From Pseudomonas gregormendelii (GTDB taxonomy: Bacteria; Pseudomonadota; Gammaproteobacteria; Pseudomonadales; Pseudomonadaceae), in NCBI RefSeq assembly GCF_017114825.1, contig NZ_JADEVO010000007.1, positions 62,001 to 126,000 of the forward strand: a stretch of 64,000 nucleotides of DNA, read 5' to 3'. This document shows positions 26,734 to 37,053 of this stretch, one piece after another (position 1 is the first letter of the stretch; each line of letters begins with the position of its first letter). The notes below the pieces were generated by a model. It did no database searches, was not told the DNA's origin, and saw only the letters and a program-made list of their open reading frames with translations. A program made the translations under genes and the position numbers.

Positions 26734-26919
26734 TAACGCTCCCTGGGCCAGAAACCTGGCGATACCCACCTACGGATTGCGAACAACGTGCCGGCGAGCA
26801 TCCCGTTTAAGGCGTTTAGGAGTTTTTTTCAACCGATTTATTCGCTTTGCGCTCAAGTTCGCCCTTTCCCGCTCCTGGAAGTACACCAGCGCTTCAACCC
26901 AGCGACGAATCTTTCGCCA

Positions 26920-27590
26920 CTATCGCGGTGCGAATGCGACTCCCACGCGCTCGGCATACTGCAACCAGGCCGCCTTCAGACGCTGCACCGTCTCGGGTTG
27001 GCTGGCCGCCAGGTCCGTGGTTTCGCCGCGGTCCTTAGCCACATCGAACAGTTGCCATTGCGGTGGTAGCCGGTTGTCGCCGAAACCTGCCTGGGGCCGC
27101 ATACCCAATAACTTCAAGTTGCCTTCGCGGTAGTAAGCATTGCCGAACAGTTCGCCTGCCAGGTTATCGTTGAGGTGAGGGCTGCCCTTGCCCGCGAGCA
27201 TGGGCACCAGTGACTTGCCAGTGATCGGATGCCTGCTCGCCTCTGCCTGCTCCGGCAGCGCGATGCCCGCCAGCGCCAGGAAGGTCGGCGCCAGGTCGTC
27301 CACCCGCGCCACACCGCGCTCGATTCCCTGGCGGGCCAGGCCCTTGGGCAACTGGACAATTGCCGGAACACTGATGCCTCCTTCGGCGGTGGTGCCTTTG
27401 AACAGGTGAAACGGAGCGGCACTGACTTCAGCCCAACGCAGGCCGTAGTCAATCTGCGAGCCCGGCTGCCCCAGGTTGGCGAAGCTGTTATCGGTGTGCG
27501 CTCCAGGCGGATAAAACTGCGCGTGATTCTCCGCTGCCGCGCCGTTGTCGGACATGAACACGATCAGGGTGTTGTCGTACTGGCCGCTTT
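26920..27590 (-). pseudogene. Arylsulfatase, C-terminal fragment
   Basis: About 220 residues of an AtsA-like arylsulfatase: QYDNTLIVFMSDNGAAAE, then a tryptophan/glycine segment, FKGTTAEGGISVPAIVQLP and the closing WQLFDVAKDRGETTDLA. The whole N-terminal two-thirds, including the C/S-x-P-S-R site that forms formylglycine, is missing. Upstream homology stops at about 27590, where the FAD-enzyme tail begins on the other strand. The fragment cannot be an active sulfatase. Confidence 0.8.
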
Positions 27591-27594
27591 GACC

Positions 27595-28863
27595 TCATTG
27601 CTCTACGCCGGCAAGCGACTGTTGCGCCATGCCCGCGACCTGCTGTTTCATGGCCGGGGCCTGCACCTGGTGAACGGCAACGCACTGGTTGCCCGCCTGC
27701 TGAAAAGCGCGCTGGATCGTAAAGTTCGCCTGCTGACCGACACGCCCGTACGCGAACTGCTGCGTGACGGTGAGCGCGTGTTCGGAGCTCGTGTCGAATC
27801 TGCCGGGCGCCTGATCGAGATCCGCACTCGACGAGGCGTGGTGCTCGCTTGCGGTGGTTTTCCCCACGACCAGCAGCGCATCGCCCGCCTGTTCGGGCAT
27901 GCCCCCAATGGCACCGAACATTTGAGCGCAGCGCCCAAAGGCAATACCGGCGATGGCTTGCGCCTTGGCGAAAGCGTCGGAGCGTGCGTGGAATCCGACT
28001 TGACCCATGCTGCAGCGTGGGCACCGGTGTCCCGAGTGCCGCGTGAAGATGGCGGTTTCAGCGGTTTTGCGCACCTGATGGAACGAGCCAAACCCGGATT
28101 CATCGCCGTGCGCCAAAATGGCCAACGCTTTGTCAACGAGGCCGACTCCTACCACGATTTCATGTGCGCGCTGTTTGAGGCCACGGAACCTGGAGAATGC
28201 CCTGTGTCCTGGCTGATCTGCGATCACCGCACACAACGTCGCTATGGACTGGGCTGGTCCAAACCCTTTCCGTTTCCGACCGCCAGGTATGTGCGCGAGG
28301 GCTATCTGTTCAAAGCCCCGACGTTGGTCGAACTGGCACTCCAATGTGGCATCGATGCGCAGCAGCTCGAAGAGACCGTTAGCGCTTTCAACCTAGGCGC
28401 GGAACTCGGTCACGACCCACTATTTCACCGTGGTGAGTCGTTGTACAACAGAGCACAGGGGGAAGTTTTACATGGGCCAAACCCGTCCCTCGGCAGTCTA
28501 CGCAGAGGGCCGTTCTATGCGGTGAAGCTGGTGCCCGGCAGCCTCGGCACCTTCGCCGGCCTGAACACCGATGCCTGTGCCCGCGCATTAGATGAACACG
28601 GCGCGCCGATCCCGGGGCTATTTGCCGTAGGCAATGACATGAACAGCATCATGAACGGCCATTACCCAAGCGGCGGCATCACGCTCGGTCCTGGAATGAC
28701 CTTCGGTTACATCGCCGCAAGAGTTCTTGCCGGTCAGGCAGACGAAGGAAATCAGCCGGTCGACATGAGCTTTTCCAAGGCAGAAGAAATCGCCGGGGCA
28801 GATGAGCGTATGCGAAGTGATCAAGAAAAATTATCGGGAGTCTGCAATGAAAAATACACCTAG
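27595..28863 (+). pseudogene. FAD-dependent oxidoreductase (fumarate reductase/ketosteroid dehydrogenase type), C-terminal part
   Basis: About 420 residues collinear with residues from about 195 to the end of the intact paralogue at 29411-31132 (shared HGR..LVNGNALVARL, GVVLACGGFPHD, GLRLGESVGA, GQRFVNEADSYHDFM, SGGITLGPGMTFGYIAAR). The N-terminal Rossmann FAD-binding GxGxxG region is absent because homology begins at about 27595. The upstream open frame to 27229 is fortuitous. It shares its 5' breakpoint with the sulfatase fragment, so it is probably dead. Confidence 0.8.
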
Positions 28864-29239
28864 CAAGGCAATGCCTTCACGCTTGGCGTCCAGCTACCCA
28901 GATGTCCAACATGCATTGGACACGAGCATCCCAAGCAAAAAAATGGATGTGGCAACTCGTATCGTCTTGTGGGCAGCAAATGAAGCTGGCCTGAACAGGG
29001 CCGATATAGTTGTCGCACTCTCAAAAAGAGACCCAGAGCTATTCGACGACCTTTTCGCCGAAATGGAGGAGCAGCAATTCAAACTGTTTGAGCGCGGAGA
29101 CGAGTTGCACCTATCGTTTTTCAGCAAGGCACGTGTCTATAACGCTAGCGCTTGGTTGGCTCGTGGAGCCCCTCATGAAGCAATATACGAGTCAACTTTT
29201 GCGACTGAAAAAACGCTCGTGGTTGCTGATTTTTTCTAG
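28847..29239 (+). CDS. Hypothetical protein, 130 residues
   Basis: Not recognised. The ATG at 28847 has GGGAG well placed, and the gene overlaps the end of the FAD remnant by 17 bases, suggesting translational coupling to the former operon. The product is soluble and mixed helical (SKKMDVATRIVLWAANEAGL, then DLFAEMEEQQFKLFERGDEL), with no signal or membrane segment. Composition is more AT-rich than its neighbours. It could be an accessory protein of the lost oxidoreductase or an unrelated insert. Confidence 0.5.
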   Translation: MKNTPSKAMPSRLASSYPDVQHALDTSIPSKKMDVATRIVLWAANEAGLNRADIVVALSKRDPELFDDLFAEMEEQQFKLFERGDELHLSFFSKARVYNASAWLARGAPHEAIYESTFATEKTLVVADFF

Positions 29240-29410
29240 CAAATAAACGGCCATGCAATGATCTTGAGAGCCACCGTTGGTGGGTGAGCTTCCAGTCAGC
29301 TTGTTACGCCGTCGATGACGTTTACTATTCCAGGGCTGATTGGCCATTGGTTGGCGTCGCTGTTGGCTTTCAAACCCTGGGCAATAACGATGTGCGTCAC
29401 GGTCGATCTC

Positions 29411-31132
29411 TTATTCATAAGTAGTGATGCCGGCGATATGGCGCGCGGCGATGTAGCCGAAAGTCAGCGCCGGCCCCAGGTTGATACCGCCAGCGGGGTA
29501 GTGGCCGCCCATGATGCTGGCCATGTCACCTCCCGCCGCATACAGGCCGGTGATGGCCCGGCCCGAGTCGTCGAGGACCTGGGCGTGTTGATTGACCTTG
29601 AGCCCGGCGAAAGTGCCGAAACAACCCGGTTCGACTTTCACGGCATAGAACGGCCCTTGTTCAATAGGCGCGACGCAGGGGTTGGGCTGCTGCAGCGCAT
29701 CACCCTGTTTGCGGTTGTAGGGCGTCGAGCCTCGGCCGAATTGCGGGTCCTGGCCATTGCGCGCGTGGCGGTTGTAGTCCGACATGGTGGTGCGCAAGCC
29801 AACTGGGTCGATGCCGCAGGCCAGTGCCAATTCCTCCAGGGTCTTGCCGCTTTTCAGATAACCGCTGCGGATGAAGGATGACAGCGGTACCGGAAACGGC
29901 CGAGAAATACCCAAGCCATAACGTCGCTGAAAGCCATGACTGCAGATTAACCAAGAGGCCACTGCTTCGCCGGGCGGGGAGCAGGCGACCATGGCCGTCA
30001 CATAGTCGTAGTAGCCATTGGCTTCGTTGACGAAGCGCTGACCGTTGCTAAGCACACCGATGATCCCCGGCTTGCCGCGCTCGATGATGTGCGGAAAATG
30101 GCCGCTGCTGCCATCGCGGTGTGGCACTCGTGAAACCGGTGCCCAGGCCACAGGCGACACCTGCTGGGTGTCGACTCGGGCGCCGGCGCTCTCGCCCAGC
30201 CGCAGGCCATCGCCAGACACGCCGAGGGGCGGCAGTGCCAAGTGTTCGTGTCCGGTCGGTGTGCGGGGGAACAGGGCCTTGCGCCGTTCGATATCATTGG
30301 CGAAACCGCCGGCCGCGAGCACCACCGCCCTGCGAGCCTTGATGCGAATCGAACCTTTGGCGGTGCGAACCACGGCGCCCTGAACCTGATTGTTCTCGCG
30401 CAACAACTCGGTAACCGGTGCCGATTCCCACAGCAGCACGCCAAGATCGTCGGCGGATTTCGCCAGGCGCGCTACCAGCGCCACGCCGTTGACCAGTTGC
30501 ATCGCCCGACCATGCACGGCGAGGTCTAGCAAATGGCGAGTGAAACGCCGTGTAACGTGCCAGGCCGCCGACCAAGAGCGGGTCAGGTTGAGAAACGCGG
30601 TAAGGTCTGCGCCCGCCATGATCGGCATGCCCATGAAGGCTGTTTCGCGCATGGTTTTGCGCAGGCGCTTGAGCAGCTTGCCGACGTTGCGCGCGTCATA
30701 GGGCGCGGCGATCACCGAACGCCCGCCGGTACCGGCCCCCGGCGTGTCCCCATGAATGTCGGCAATCGCGTTGCCGTCGGCGAATTGCAGCGAGGTGTGT
30801 TGTTCGAAGAACGCCACCATGCGCGGTGCGGCCTCAAGGAAGGCATCGATCATCGCCGGGTCATACCGATCGCCCAGTTCATGTTCTAAGTAGGTGCGCG
30901 GTTGTTCAACGTCTTCAACGATGCCGGCCCGTCGGGCCAAGGGATTGCACGGTACCCACGCCCAGCCACCGGACCAAGCTGTGGCGCCGCCGAAAACCGG
31001 GTCTTTTTCCACCACTATCACTTTCAGGCCATGCCATGCCGCCGTCACGGCCGTTGCCAGGCCGGCTGCACCGGAACCGACGATTAGTACATCGCAGTCG
31101 ATGTCGGGGAGGCAGTACGGTTGGACACGCAT
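29411..31132 (-). CDS. FAD-dependent oxidoreductase, fumarate reductase/3-ketosteroid-1-dehydrogenase-like
   Basis: 573 residues. The N-terminal dinucleotide fold is complete (CDVLIVGSGAAGLATAVTAA, then VEKDPVFGGATAWSGGWAW), followed by a capping domain and the C-terminal GINLGPALTFGYIAARHIAG that closes the FAD site. These flavoproteins desaturate or reduce steroids, cyclohexanones or unsaturated acids. The substrate is not evident. A truncated paralogue lies 0.5 kb away. It is transcribed away from the Gfo/Idh gene. Confidence 0.88.
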   Translation of the reverse strand: MRVQPYCLPDIDCDVLIVGSGAAGLATAVTAAWHGLKVIVVEKDPVFGGATAWSGGWAWVPCNPLARRAGIVEDVEQPRTYLEHELGDRYDPAMIDAFLEAAPRMVAFFEQHTSLQFADGNAIADIHGDTPGAGTGGRSVIAAPYDARNVGKLLKRLRKTMRETAFMGMPIMAGADLTAFLNLTRSWSAAWHVTRRFTRHLLDLAVHGRAMQLVNGVALVARLAKSADDLGVLLWESAPVTELLRENNQVQGAVVRTAKGSIRIKARRAVVLAAGGFANDIERRKALFPRTPTGHEHLALPPLGVSGDGLRLGESAGARVDTQQVSPVAWAPVSRVPHRDGSSGHFPHIIERGKPGIIGVLSNGQRFVNEANGYYDYVTAMVACSPPGEAVASWLICSHGFQRRYGLGISRPFPVPLSSFIRSGYLKSGKTLEELALACGIDPVGLRTTMSDYNRHARNGQDPQFGRGSTPYNRKQGDALQQPNPCVAPIEQGPFYAVKVEPGCFGTFAGLKVNQHAQVLDDSGRAITGLYAAGGDMASIMGGHYPAGGINLGPALTFGYIAARHIAGITTYE

Positions 31133-31484
31133 GGTTTGAGCTCCGATGCTTATTTATTGGAATTTGATTCCGGAAAATATAGTAAGGCGGAACTGGGCGG
31201 CAAGTTGCTGACCCGCAAAATGGGCGGTTATCGGACAGCTAGTTCAGATTTCGCTCGCCTGCGAAAATCCTTCGCGAGACCGTGCTTGCTCACGAAGAGG
31301 GCGTGTCAGTCGACATTTAAGTTGAATGACCCACCGCACTCGCGAGCAAGTCCCACACGCATTTGGCCTTATCAAAGGTGTGCGCTGTTCGAACACTTTC
31401 AAAGTACGCTTGTGTAAGAAAATGGAATCAGGTTCTAAATTGTTGAAATCCAACTTCCAACAATAACCACAAGAGGACCGCTGC
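31133..31484. other. Intergenic region with a decayed repeat
   Basis: 352 bases between divergent genes. It holds the repeat described at 31271-31357 and must carry both promoters, though no clear core promoter was picked. No gene is seen. Confidence 0.5.
31271..31357. repeat. Decayed REP-type intergenic repeat
   Basis: TTCGCGAGACCGTGCTTGCT at the left and CTCGCGAGCAAGTCCCAC at the right are imperfect inverted arms of the GCGAGCAAG-type repeat common in fluorescent pseudomonads, enclosing a short centre with GTCAGTCGACATTTAAGTTG. Confidence 0.5.
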
Positions 31485-32540
31485 ATGAGTTTGCCCCTTC
31501 GAATAGCCCTTATCGGTGCTGGCACCATGGGCCAGCAGCATTACCAGCATCTAAAAAATCTGACTGAAGCGACGTTGTGTGCAGTGGCCGACCCCGGGCC
31601 CCAAGCACCGGGTCTCGCGAAGGAGTGGGGTGTGGAATATTTCGCCGATCATCGTCAGATGCTGGAGCAGGTAAAGCCTGCTGCCGTCATTGTCGCCAAC
31701 CCGAATGCGCTGCACGTCAGCACCGCGCTCGATTGCCTGGCTGCCGGCGTCCCGGTGTTGCTGGAAAAGCCGGTGAGCGTGCACCTGGATGAGGCCCGTG
31801 AGCTGGTGACTGCCTCGAAGTCGAGCGGCGTTGCGGTGTTGGTCGGCCATCATCGACGCCACAATCCCTTGATCGTGCGCGCTCATGAACTTGTCCACAG
31901 CGGCGCGTTAGGGCGGTTGAGCACCGTGACCGCGCTCTGGCAATTGCGCAAACCCGATAGTTATTTCGAGACAGCCTGGCGCCGCGAGCCCGGTGCGGGC
32001 ATGTTGTTGACTAACCTGATCCATGATCTCGATCTGCTCAGGCATCTGTGCGGCGAAGTTCGCCAGGTGCAGGCCATCACCAGTAACGCCGTGCGTGGGT
32101 TTGCCAACGAGGATTGCGCGGCCGTGCTTCTGCAATTCGAAAACGGTGCGCTGGGCAGTCTGACCGGGTCCGATGCGGTGGCGGCACCCTGGAGCTGGGA
32201 GCTGGGTTCCGGAGAGAACCCGGTATATCCACGCCAAGCCGACCAACCGTGCTACTTGCTTGCGGGCACTGCGGGAGCGCTGAGTATCCCGCAGCTCAAA
32301 CGCTGGCACTACACGCAAGCGGACGGTGGATGGCATCAACCCTTGGTGCCGACTAACGAGCCCTGCAGTGTCGATCAAGCGCTGCGCTTGCAGCTGCAGC
32401 ACTTCGTGCGCGTTGCGCGTGGAGAGGCCGAACCGCTGGTCAGCGCCGCCGATGCAGCCCGCACCCTGGCGCTGGTCGAAGCGATTCGCCAAGCCGCTGA
32501 AACCGGGCGCGCCTGCGCACCCGCCTTGATCGAGGGTTGA
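31485..32540 (+). CDS. Gfo/Idh/MocA-family NAD(P)-dependent oxidoreductase
   Basis: 351 residues: Rossmann NAD-binding domain (IALIGAGTMGQQHYQHLK), the EKPVS catalytic-lysine motif (VLLEKPVSVHLDEA), and the C-terminal alpha/beta domain with GHHRRHNPLIVRA. Typical substrates are sugars and cyclitols. It forms a two-gene unit with the TIM-barrel enzyme directly downstream (2 bp gap), a pairing common in inositol-like or shikimate-like compound catabolism. Confidence 0.9.
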   Translation: MSLPLRIALIGAGTMGQQHYQHLKNLTEATLCAVADPGPQAPGLAKEWGVEYFADHRQMLEQVKPAAVIVANPNALHVSTALDCLAAGVPVLLEKPVSVHLDEARELVTASKSSGVAVLVGHHRRHNPLIVRAHELVHSGALGRLSTVTALWQLRKPDSYFETAWRREPGAGMLLTNLIHDLDLLRHLCGEVRQVQAITSNAVRGFANEDCAAVLLQFENGALGSLTGSDAVAAPWSWELGSGENPVYPRQADQPCYLLAGTAGALSIPQLKRWHYTQADGGWHQPLVPTNEPCSVDQALRLQLQHFVRVARGEAEPLVSAADAARTLALVEAIRQAAETGRACAPALIEG

Positions 32541-32542
32541 CC

Positions 32543-33361
32543 ATGAGTGAACGAATTTTTTCCCTGGCCAGTCTGACTGTGCTGGAGTTGTCACCGCCGG
32601 ACATGGTCGAAGTTGCGGCGCGGGCCGGTTACAGTCATGTCGGCTTGCGCCTGTTGCCGGCGACCCCAGAGGAACACCATTTTGCGTTGGTCGCCGATGC
32701 CGATCTGCGGCGCCAAACCTTGGCACGTCTGCGCAATACCGGCATTCGTGTCCTGGATATTGAAATCCTGCGGCTTAAACCGGACACCGTTGTTGATGAT
32801 TTCGAGCGGGTGCTGGCAGTGGGAGCCGAATTCGGTGCCAGTGAGTTGCTGGTGGCTGGTAACGATCCTGACGAGGAGCGGCTGACAGAAAACTTTGCCC
32901 GGCTATGCGATCTGTCAGCGCCCTACGGACTGCATCCGCACTTGGAGTTCATGCCCTGGACCGACGCGCGTGATCTGCAGCAAGCCGTGCGCATCGTTGA
33001 AAAGGCCGAACGTGAAAACGCAGCAGTGCTGGTCGACGCGTTTCACTTCGATCGCTCTGGGTCACGGCTGGAAGATCTGGCCAGGGTTGCCCCCTCGCGC
33101 TTGCGGTACGCGCAGTTGTGTGACGTAGCGGGTCCCCGGCCTGCAGACATGGCCGAGGTCTTACGGCAGGCGCGTAATGAACGGCGTTTTCCAGGCGATG
33201 GCGATTGTGATCTGCCAGGGCTGTTGCGGTGTCTGCCGGCTGACATACCTTTGAGTCTGGAGATTCCCACCGCGAAACTGCTGGAGCAGGGCGTGAGTGG
33301 GCTGGAACGGGCGGAGATGGCATTGAGTAAAACCCTTCAATTGCTAGCGCGACTGACTTAG
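32543..33361 (+). CDS. Sugar phosphate isomerase/epimerase-like TIM-barrel protein
   Basis: 272 residues of the xylose-isomerase-like/AP-endonuclease-2 fold. Metal-site stretches are HLEFMPW, VLVDAFHFDRSG, YAQLCDVAGPRP and a final SLEIPT. Members act as epimerases, isomerases or dehydratases (for example 3-dehydroshikimate dehydratase). The ATG at 32543 is preferred over the TTG two codons earlier. It probably works on the product of the Gfo/Idh enzyme encoded just upstream. Confidence 0.85.
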   Translation: MSERIFSLASLTVLELSPPDMVEVAARAGYSHVGLRLLPATPEEHHFALVADADLRRQTLARLRNTGIRVLDIEILRLKPDTVVDDFERVLAVGAEFGASELLVAGNDPDEERLTENFARLCDLSAPYGLHPHLEFMPWTDARDLQQAVRIVEKAERENAAVLVDAFHFDRSGSRLEDLARVAPSRLRYAQLCDVAGPRPADMAEVLRQARNERRFPGDGDCDLPGLLRCLPADIPLSLEIPTAKLLEQGVSGLERAEMALSKTLQLLARLT

Positions 33362-33511
33362 CTCCCGTGAAGTTTTTCACTATGAACATGGGCCCCCAAT
33401 TACCATTAGCGCCCCGCTTCCGGTGTCGATCAGCTATTGCCAAAAGGTGTACGCCAGCCTGCTTGGCTGGCTATTGCTCCCCACCACCCGACCCTGACCA
33501 AACAGGCAACA

Positions 33512-34288
33512 TCAGCCCAATTGAGCCTGGATCTGTTTCACTACGCCCTGCATCGCCGGCAAGTAGCGACGAGCGGCTTGCTCAATGGGCATCGCTTTAG
33601 CGATGTACACCAGATTCAGGCAGCCCATCACCTGCTCCTCGTGCATGACCGGGATAGCAATGGCGGCGATCTTGCGTTCCAGGCCCCAGTGCGAGTTGTT
33701 TTCGCCATACCCCTTGGCCAGCGTGTGCTCCACCAGCCGATCGACAAAACGACGATCCGCGGCCAGCACCGATTGTTCATCTTCGCGGCTGATCATCAAT
33801 TCGATCAACTCTTCCCGCTCGGCGGGTGGGCAGAACGCAAAGTACGCACGCCCGGTCGCGGTCATTAGCAAGGGCAGGCGCCGACCCACCATGGAGCGGT
33901 GAAACGACAGGCGGCTGAAGCGATGAGTGGTCTCGCGAATGACCATGGCATCGCCGTCCAGCGTGCACAGGTCGGTGGGCCAGATGACTTCCTGCAACAA
34001 CTCTCCGAGCAAGGGCGCGGCGATGGAGGAAATCCATTGCTCATCGCGAAAACCTTCACTGAGTTCGCGCACTTTCAACGTCAGACGATAACTGTCATCC
34101 GACTCGCTACGCCGCACATAACCCTCAGCCTGCAGGGTCTCCAACAGCCTGCGCACGGTGGTGCGATGCAGCCCGCTCTGCTCAGCCAGTTGCGCGGTGC
34201 TGGCGCCGCCGTCGAAGCGGTTCAAGTCATTAATCAGTGCCAAACCTCGCATCAGGCCACGTACGGCTTTGTATTCGGTCTCGCTCAT
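33512..34288 (-). CDS. mhpR: MhpR, IclR-family activator of the mhp pathway
   Basis: 258 residues. The N-terminal winged helix (STAQLAEQSGLHRTTVRRLL, then LQAEGYVRRSESDDSYRLTL) precedes an IclR effector domain (LPLLMTATGRAYFAFCPPAE). MhpR activates catabolic gene transcription on binding 3-(3-hydroxyphenyl)propionate. It is divergent from mhpA with 134 bp between, and a perfect TGTGCAC/GTGCACA operator lies in that gap, matching the arrangement in E. coli. Confidence 0.93.
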   Translation of the reverse strand: MSETEYKAVRGLMRGLALINDLNRFDGGASTAQLAEQSGLHRTTVRRLLETLQAEGYVRRSESDDSYRLTLKVRELSEGFRDEQWISSIAAPLLGELLQEVIWPTDLCTLDGDAMVIRETTHRFSRLSFHRSMVGRRLPLLMTATGRAYFAFCPPAEREELIELMISREDEQSVLAADRRFVDRLVEHTLAKGYGENNSHWGLERKIAAIAIPVMHEEQVMGCLNLVYIAKAMPIEQAARRYLPAMQGVVKQIQAQLG

Positions 34289-34319
34289 GGCTGGATCCTT
34301 TATCTTTGCAAATCAATCA

Positions 34320-34336
34320 TGTGCACCCAGTGCACA
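34320..34336. promoter_or_regulatory. MhpR operator
   Basis: TGTGCACCCAGTGCACA is a perfect 7-bp inverted repeat with a 3-bp spacer. The E. coli MhpR site, as I recall it, has the same GTGCAC-N5-GTGCAC layout and is centred near -58. Here the centre is about 60 bp upstream of the predicted mhpA transcription start. Confidence 0.85.
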
Positions 34337-34352
34337 CTAACAAGGGTTGTCG

Positions 34353-34381
34353 TTGTCGACCAGCCCCGTGATTTCCATACT
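34353..34381 (+). promoter_or_regulatory. Predicted mhpA promoter
   Basis: TTGTCG (34353-34358) and CATACT (34376-34381) with a 17-bp spacer. It is a weak sigma-70 promoter, as expected for one that depends on an activator. Confidence 0.55.
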
Positions 34382-34422
34382 GGGCCCAATAAGAAATCCA
34401 AAAGCGCTGTACGGAGATGACC

Positions 34423-36081
34423 ATGAGTTCTGCACCCACTCCTTCCTCATTGGACCTGACCACCGATGTCGCGATTATCGGCGCCGGCCCGGTTGGCCTG
34501 ATGATCGCCAACTATCTGGGTCAATGTGGCGTGAACGTCACCGTGGTGGAAAAGCTCGAGAGACTGATCGACTATCCCCGCGCCATCGGTCTGGACGACG
34601 AAAGCCTGCGTACTTTTCAAGCAGTCGGATTGGCCGACAACGTGCTGCCGCACACCACGCCGTGGCACGCCATGCGGTTCCTGACGCCCAAGGGTCGCTG
34701 CTTTGCCGATATTCAGCCGAAAACCGACGAGTTCGGCTGGTCACGCCGCAACGCGTTCATTCAACCCTTGGCCGACCGTGTGTTGTTCGAAGGTCTGGCG
34801 CGCTTTGCCAACGTCAAGGTGTTATTCAGTCGCGAACTCGAAGGCTTCGAGCAAAGCGACAGTGGAGTGGCGCTCACCCTCAAAAATTCAGAGGGTCGTG
34901 GCGAACGCTTGCAGGCCAAGTACCTGATTGGCTGCGACGGCGGCAACAGCCTGGTGCGGCGCAGCCTGGACATCAGTTTCGAAGGCAAGACCGCACCCAA
35001 TCAGTGGATCGTGGTCGACATTGCCAACGACCCGCTGGCCACGCCCCATGTTTATCTATGCTGTGACCCCGTGCGTCCTTACGTGTCCGCCGCCCTGCCC
35101 CATGGCGTGCGTCGATTCGAGTTCATGGTGATGCCCGGCGAAACAGAGGCAGAGCTGAGCAAACCCGAGAACATGCGCAAGCTACTGGCCAAGGTGTTGC
35201 CGAACCCGGACCACATCGAGTTGATCCGCAGCCGCGTCTATACCCATAACGCTCGTCTGGCCGGTCGGTTCCGTCAGGGCCGGGTGCTGCTGGCAGGCGA
35301 TGCCGCGCATATCATGCCGGTGTGGCAAGGCCAGGGGTACAACAGCGGCATGCGCGATGCCTCGAACCTGGCGTGGAAGCTGTCGCTGGTGATCAAGGGG
35401 CTGGCGGCCGACAGCCTGCTCGACAGCTACGAACAGGAGCGCCGCGACCACGCCAAGGCAATGATCAATCTTTCCGTGCTCGCCGGCCACGTGTTGGCCC
35501 CCCCGAAACGCTGGCAAGGCACCCTGCGCGATGGCGTGTCGTGGCTGCTCAACTACCTGCCGCCAGTCAAACGCTACTTCGTGGAAATGCGCTTCAAACC
35601 CATGCCGCAATACACCCGGGGCGCCTTGATCGTGCCGAGTGAAAGGGGCTCGCCGGTAGGCAAGATGTTCATTCAGCCGAAGGTGTTGACTGACGCCGGC
35701 ACCACTGTGTTGCTGGATGAAGTGATCGGCGAAAACTTTGCAATTATCGCCTGGGGCTGCGATCCGACCTGGGGCCTGACGCCGGCGCAAATTAAGCAAT
35801 GGAAAGCCCTGGGCACCCGCTTTATTCAAGTGTTGCCGGATGTGCAGCTCAGAGCACCGAGTGATGCCGGCCCCGACGTGATCCGCGTCGGAGACAGCAC
35901 CGGTCGTCTCAAGGAATGGTTCGCTCGCGGCACTTCGTCCATCGCCCTGGTGCGTCCAGACCGCTTCCTCGCCGGCCTGGCCATCCCCCAAACCGTTGAC
36001 CAAGCCTGCGATGAATTGGCCCGGGCGCTCAAAGTCCTGCCGCAACCGGTTGCGAAAGCTGTTGTCAGCAAGGTGGCTTGA
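34423..36081 (+). CDS. mhpA: MhpA, 3-(3-hydroxyphenyl)propionate 2-hydroxylase
   Basis: 552-residue FAD-dependent class A aromatic hydroxylase that converts 3-(3-hydroxyphenyl)propionate (or 3-hydroxycinnamate) to the 2,3-dihydroxy compound with NADH and oxygen. FAD motifs: [16 protein letters not shown] near the N-terminus and [20 protein letters not shown] mid-protein. Length matches E. coli MhpA. The ATG at 34423 is chosen because GGAG is 6 bases upstream; the ATG at 34417 has no spacing. First gene of the operon. Confidence 0.95.
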   Translation: MSSAPTPSSLDLTTDVAIIGAGPVGLMIANYLGQCGVNVTVVEKLERLIDYPRAIGLDDESLRTFQAVGLADNVLPHTTPWHAMRFLTPKGRCFADIQPKTDEFGWSRRNAFIQPLADRVLFEGLARFANVKVLFSRELEGFEQSDSGVALTLKNSEGRGERLQAKYLIGCDGGNSLVRRSLDISFEGKTAPNQWIVVDIANDPLATPHVYLCCDPVRPYVSAALPHGVRRFEFMVMPGETEAELSKPENMRKLLAKVLPNPDHIELIRSRVYTHNARLAGRFRQGRVLLAGDAAHIMPVWQGQGYNSGMRDASNLAWKLSLVIKGLAADSLLDSYEQERRDHAKAMINLSVLAGHVLAPPKRWQGTLRDGVSWLLNYLPPVKRYFVEMRFKPMPQYTRGALIVPSERGSPVGKMFIQPKVLTDAGTTVLLDEVIGENFAIIAWGCDPTWGLTPAQIKQWKALGTRFIQVLPDVQLRAPSDAGPDVIRVGDSTGRLKEWFARGTSSIALVRPDRFLAGLAIPQTVDQACDELARALKVLPQPVAKAVVSKVA

Positions 36082-36082
36082 G

Positions 36083-37036
36083 ATGAATGCCTATCTGCAT
36101 TGCTTGTCTCACACACCACTGGTGGGCTACGTAGACCCAGAGCCACACGTGCTGGCGGAGGTCGATGGCATGATCAGCGATGCCCGTGAACGCATCGCCC
36201 GCTTCGACCCGGAGTTGGTCGTGTTGTTTGGCCCCGACCACTACAACGGCTTTTTCTACGACATGATGCCGGCCTTCTGCATCGGCATGGCGGCCGACGC
36301 CATCGGCGACTTCGACACCGCCGCCGGTCCCCTGGACGTGCCCAAAGCGCTGGCTGAATCCTGCGCCCAGGCGGTGTTGGATGCCGGTATCGACGCCGCT
36401 GTGTCTTATCGCATGCAGGTCGACCATGCGTTCGCCCAACCGCTGGAACTATTGCTGGGTGGCTTACAAGGTTGCCCGGTGATCCCGGTGTTCATCAATT
36501 CGGTCGCCGTGCCCCTGCCCGGCTTCAAGCGTGCCCGTCTGCTTGGTGAATCGATTGGCCAGTGGGCGCAGTCGCTGAACAAACGCGTGCTGTTTCTGGC
36601 GTCCGGAGGGTTGTCCCATCAACCTCCGGTGCCGGAACTGGCCAAAGTCGATGCGCGCATGGCCGATCGGTTGATGGGCAGCGGTCGCCAATTGCCAGCT
36701 GATGAGCGACAGGCGCGCCAGGAACGAGTCATCCAGGCTGCCCGGGACTTCGTTGAAGACCAACGCAGTCTGCACCCGCTAAATCCGGTTTGGGACCAGC
36801 AGTTCCTCGACACCCTTGAACAGGGCCGCCTGAGCGACCTCGATGCGCTGGGCAATGACGAGCTGTCGGTATTGGCCGGCAAGTCCACACATGAAGTGAA
36901 AACCTGGGTCGCCGCCTTCGCCGCCCTTAATGCCTTCGGCCCGTATCAAACCGAAGGTCGCTATTACCGTCCTATTCCCGAGTGGATTGCAGGCTTCGCC
37001 GCCCTCGGCGCACAGCCGCTGAACAACCACCATTGA
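36083..37036 (+). CDS. mhpB: MhpB, 2,3-dihydroxyphenylpropionate 1,2-dioxygenase
   Basis: 317-residue class III (LigB-type) iron(II) extradiol dioxygenase that opens the catechol ring meta to give 2-hydroxy-6-oxonona-2,4-diene-1,9-dioate. Family stretches are [36 protein letters not shown] and [15 protein letters not shown], which carry the catalytic histidines. It starts 1 bp after the mhpA stop. Confidence 0.95.
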   Translation: MNAYLHCLSHTPLVGYVDPEPHVLAEVDGMISDARERIARFDPELVVLFGPDHYNGFFYDMMPAFCIGMAADAIGDFDTAAGPLDVPKALAESCAQAVLDAGIDAAVSYRMQVDHAFAQPLELLLGGLQGCPVIPVFINSVAVPLPGFKRARLLGESIGQWAQSLNKRVLFLASGGLSHQPPVPELAKVDARMADRLMGSGRQLPADERQARQERVIQAARDFVEDQRSLHPLNPVWDQQFLDTLEQGRLSDLDALGNDELSVLAGKSTHEVKTWVAAFAALNAFGPYQTEGRYYRPIPEWIAGFAALGAQPLNNHH

Positions 37037-37053
37037 ATTCAAGGAACACTGCC

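Noticed and set aside
24958..26736. Long plus-strand open frame (592 codons) inside the GAF-GGDEF-EAL gene
   Set aside because: Shadow of the minus-strand gene; no family motif, and the true strand has complete domain signatures.
29240..29410. Possible outer-membrane protein tail in a short frame
   Set aside because: A frame reading like DDVYYSRADWPL is too short and unsupported to call a gene or remnant.
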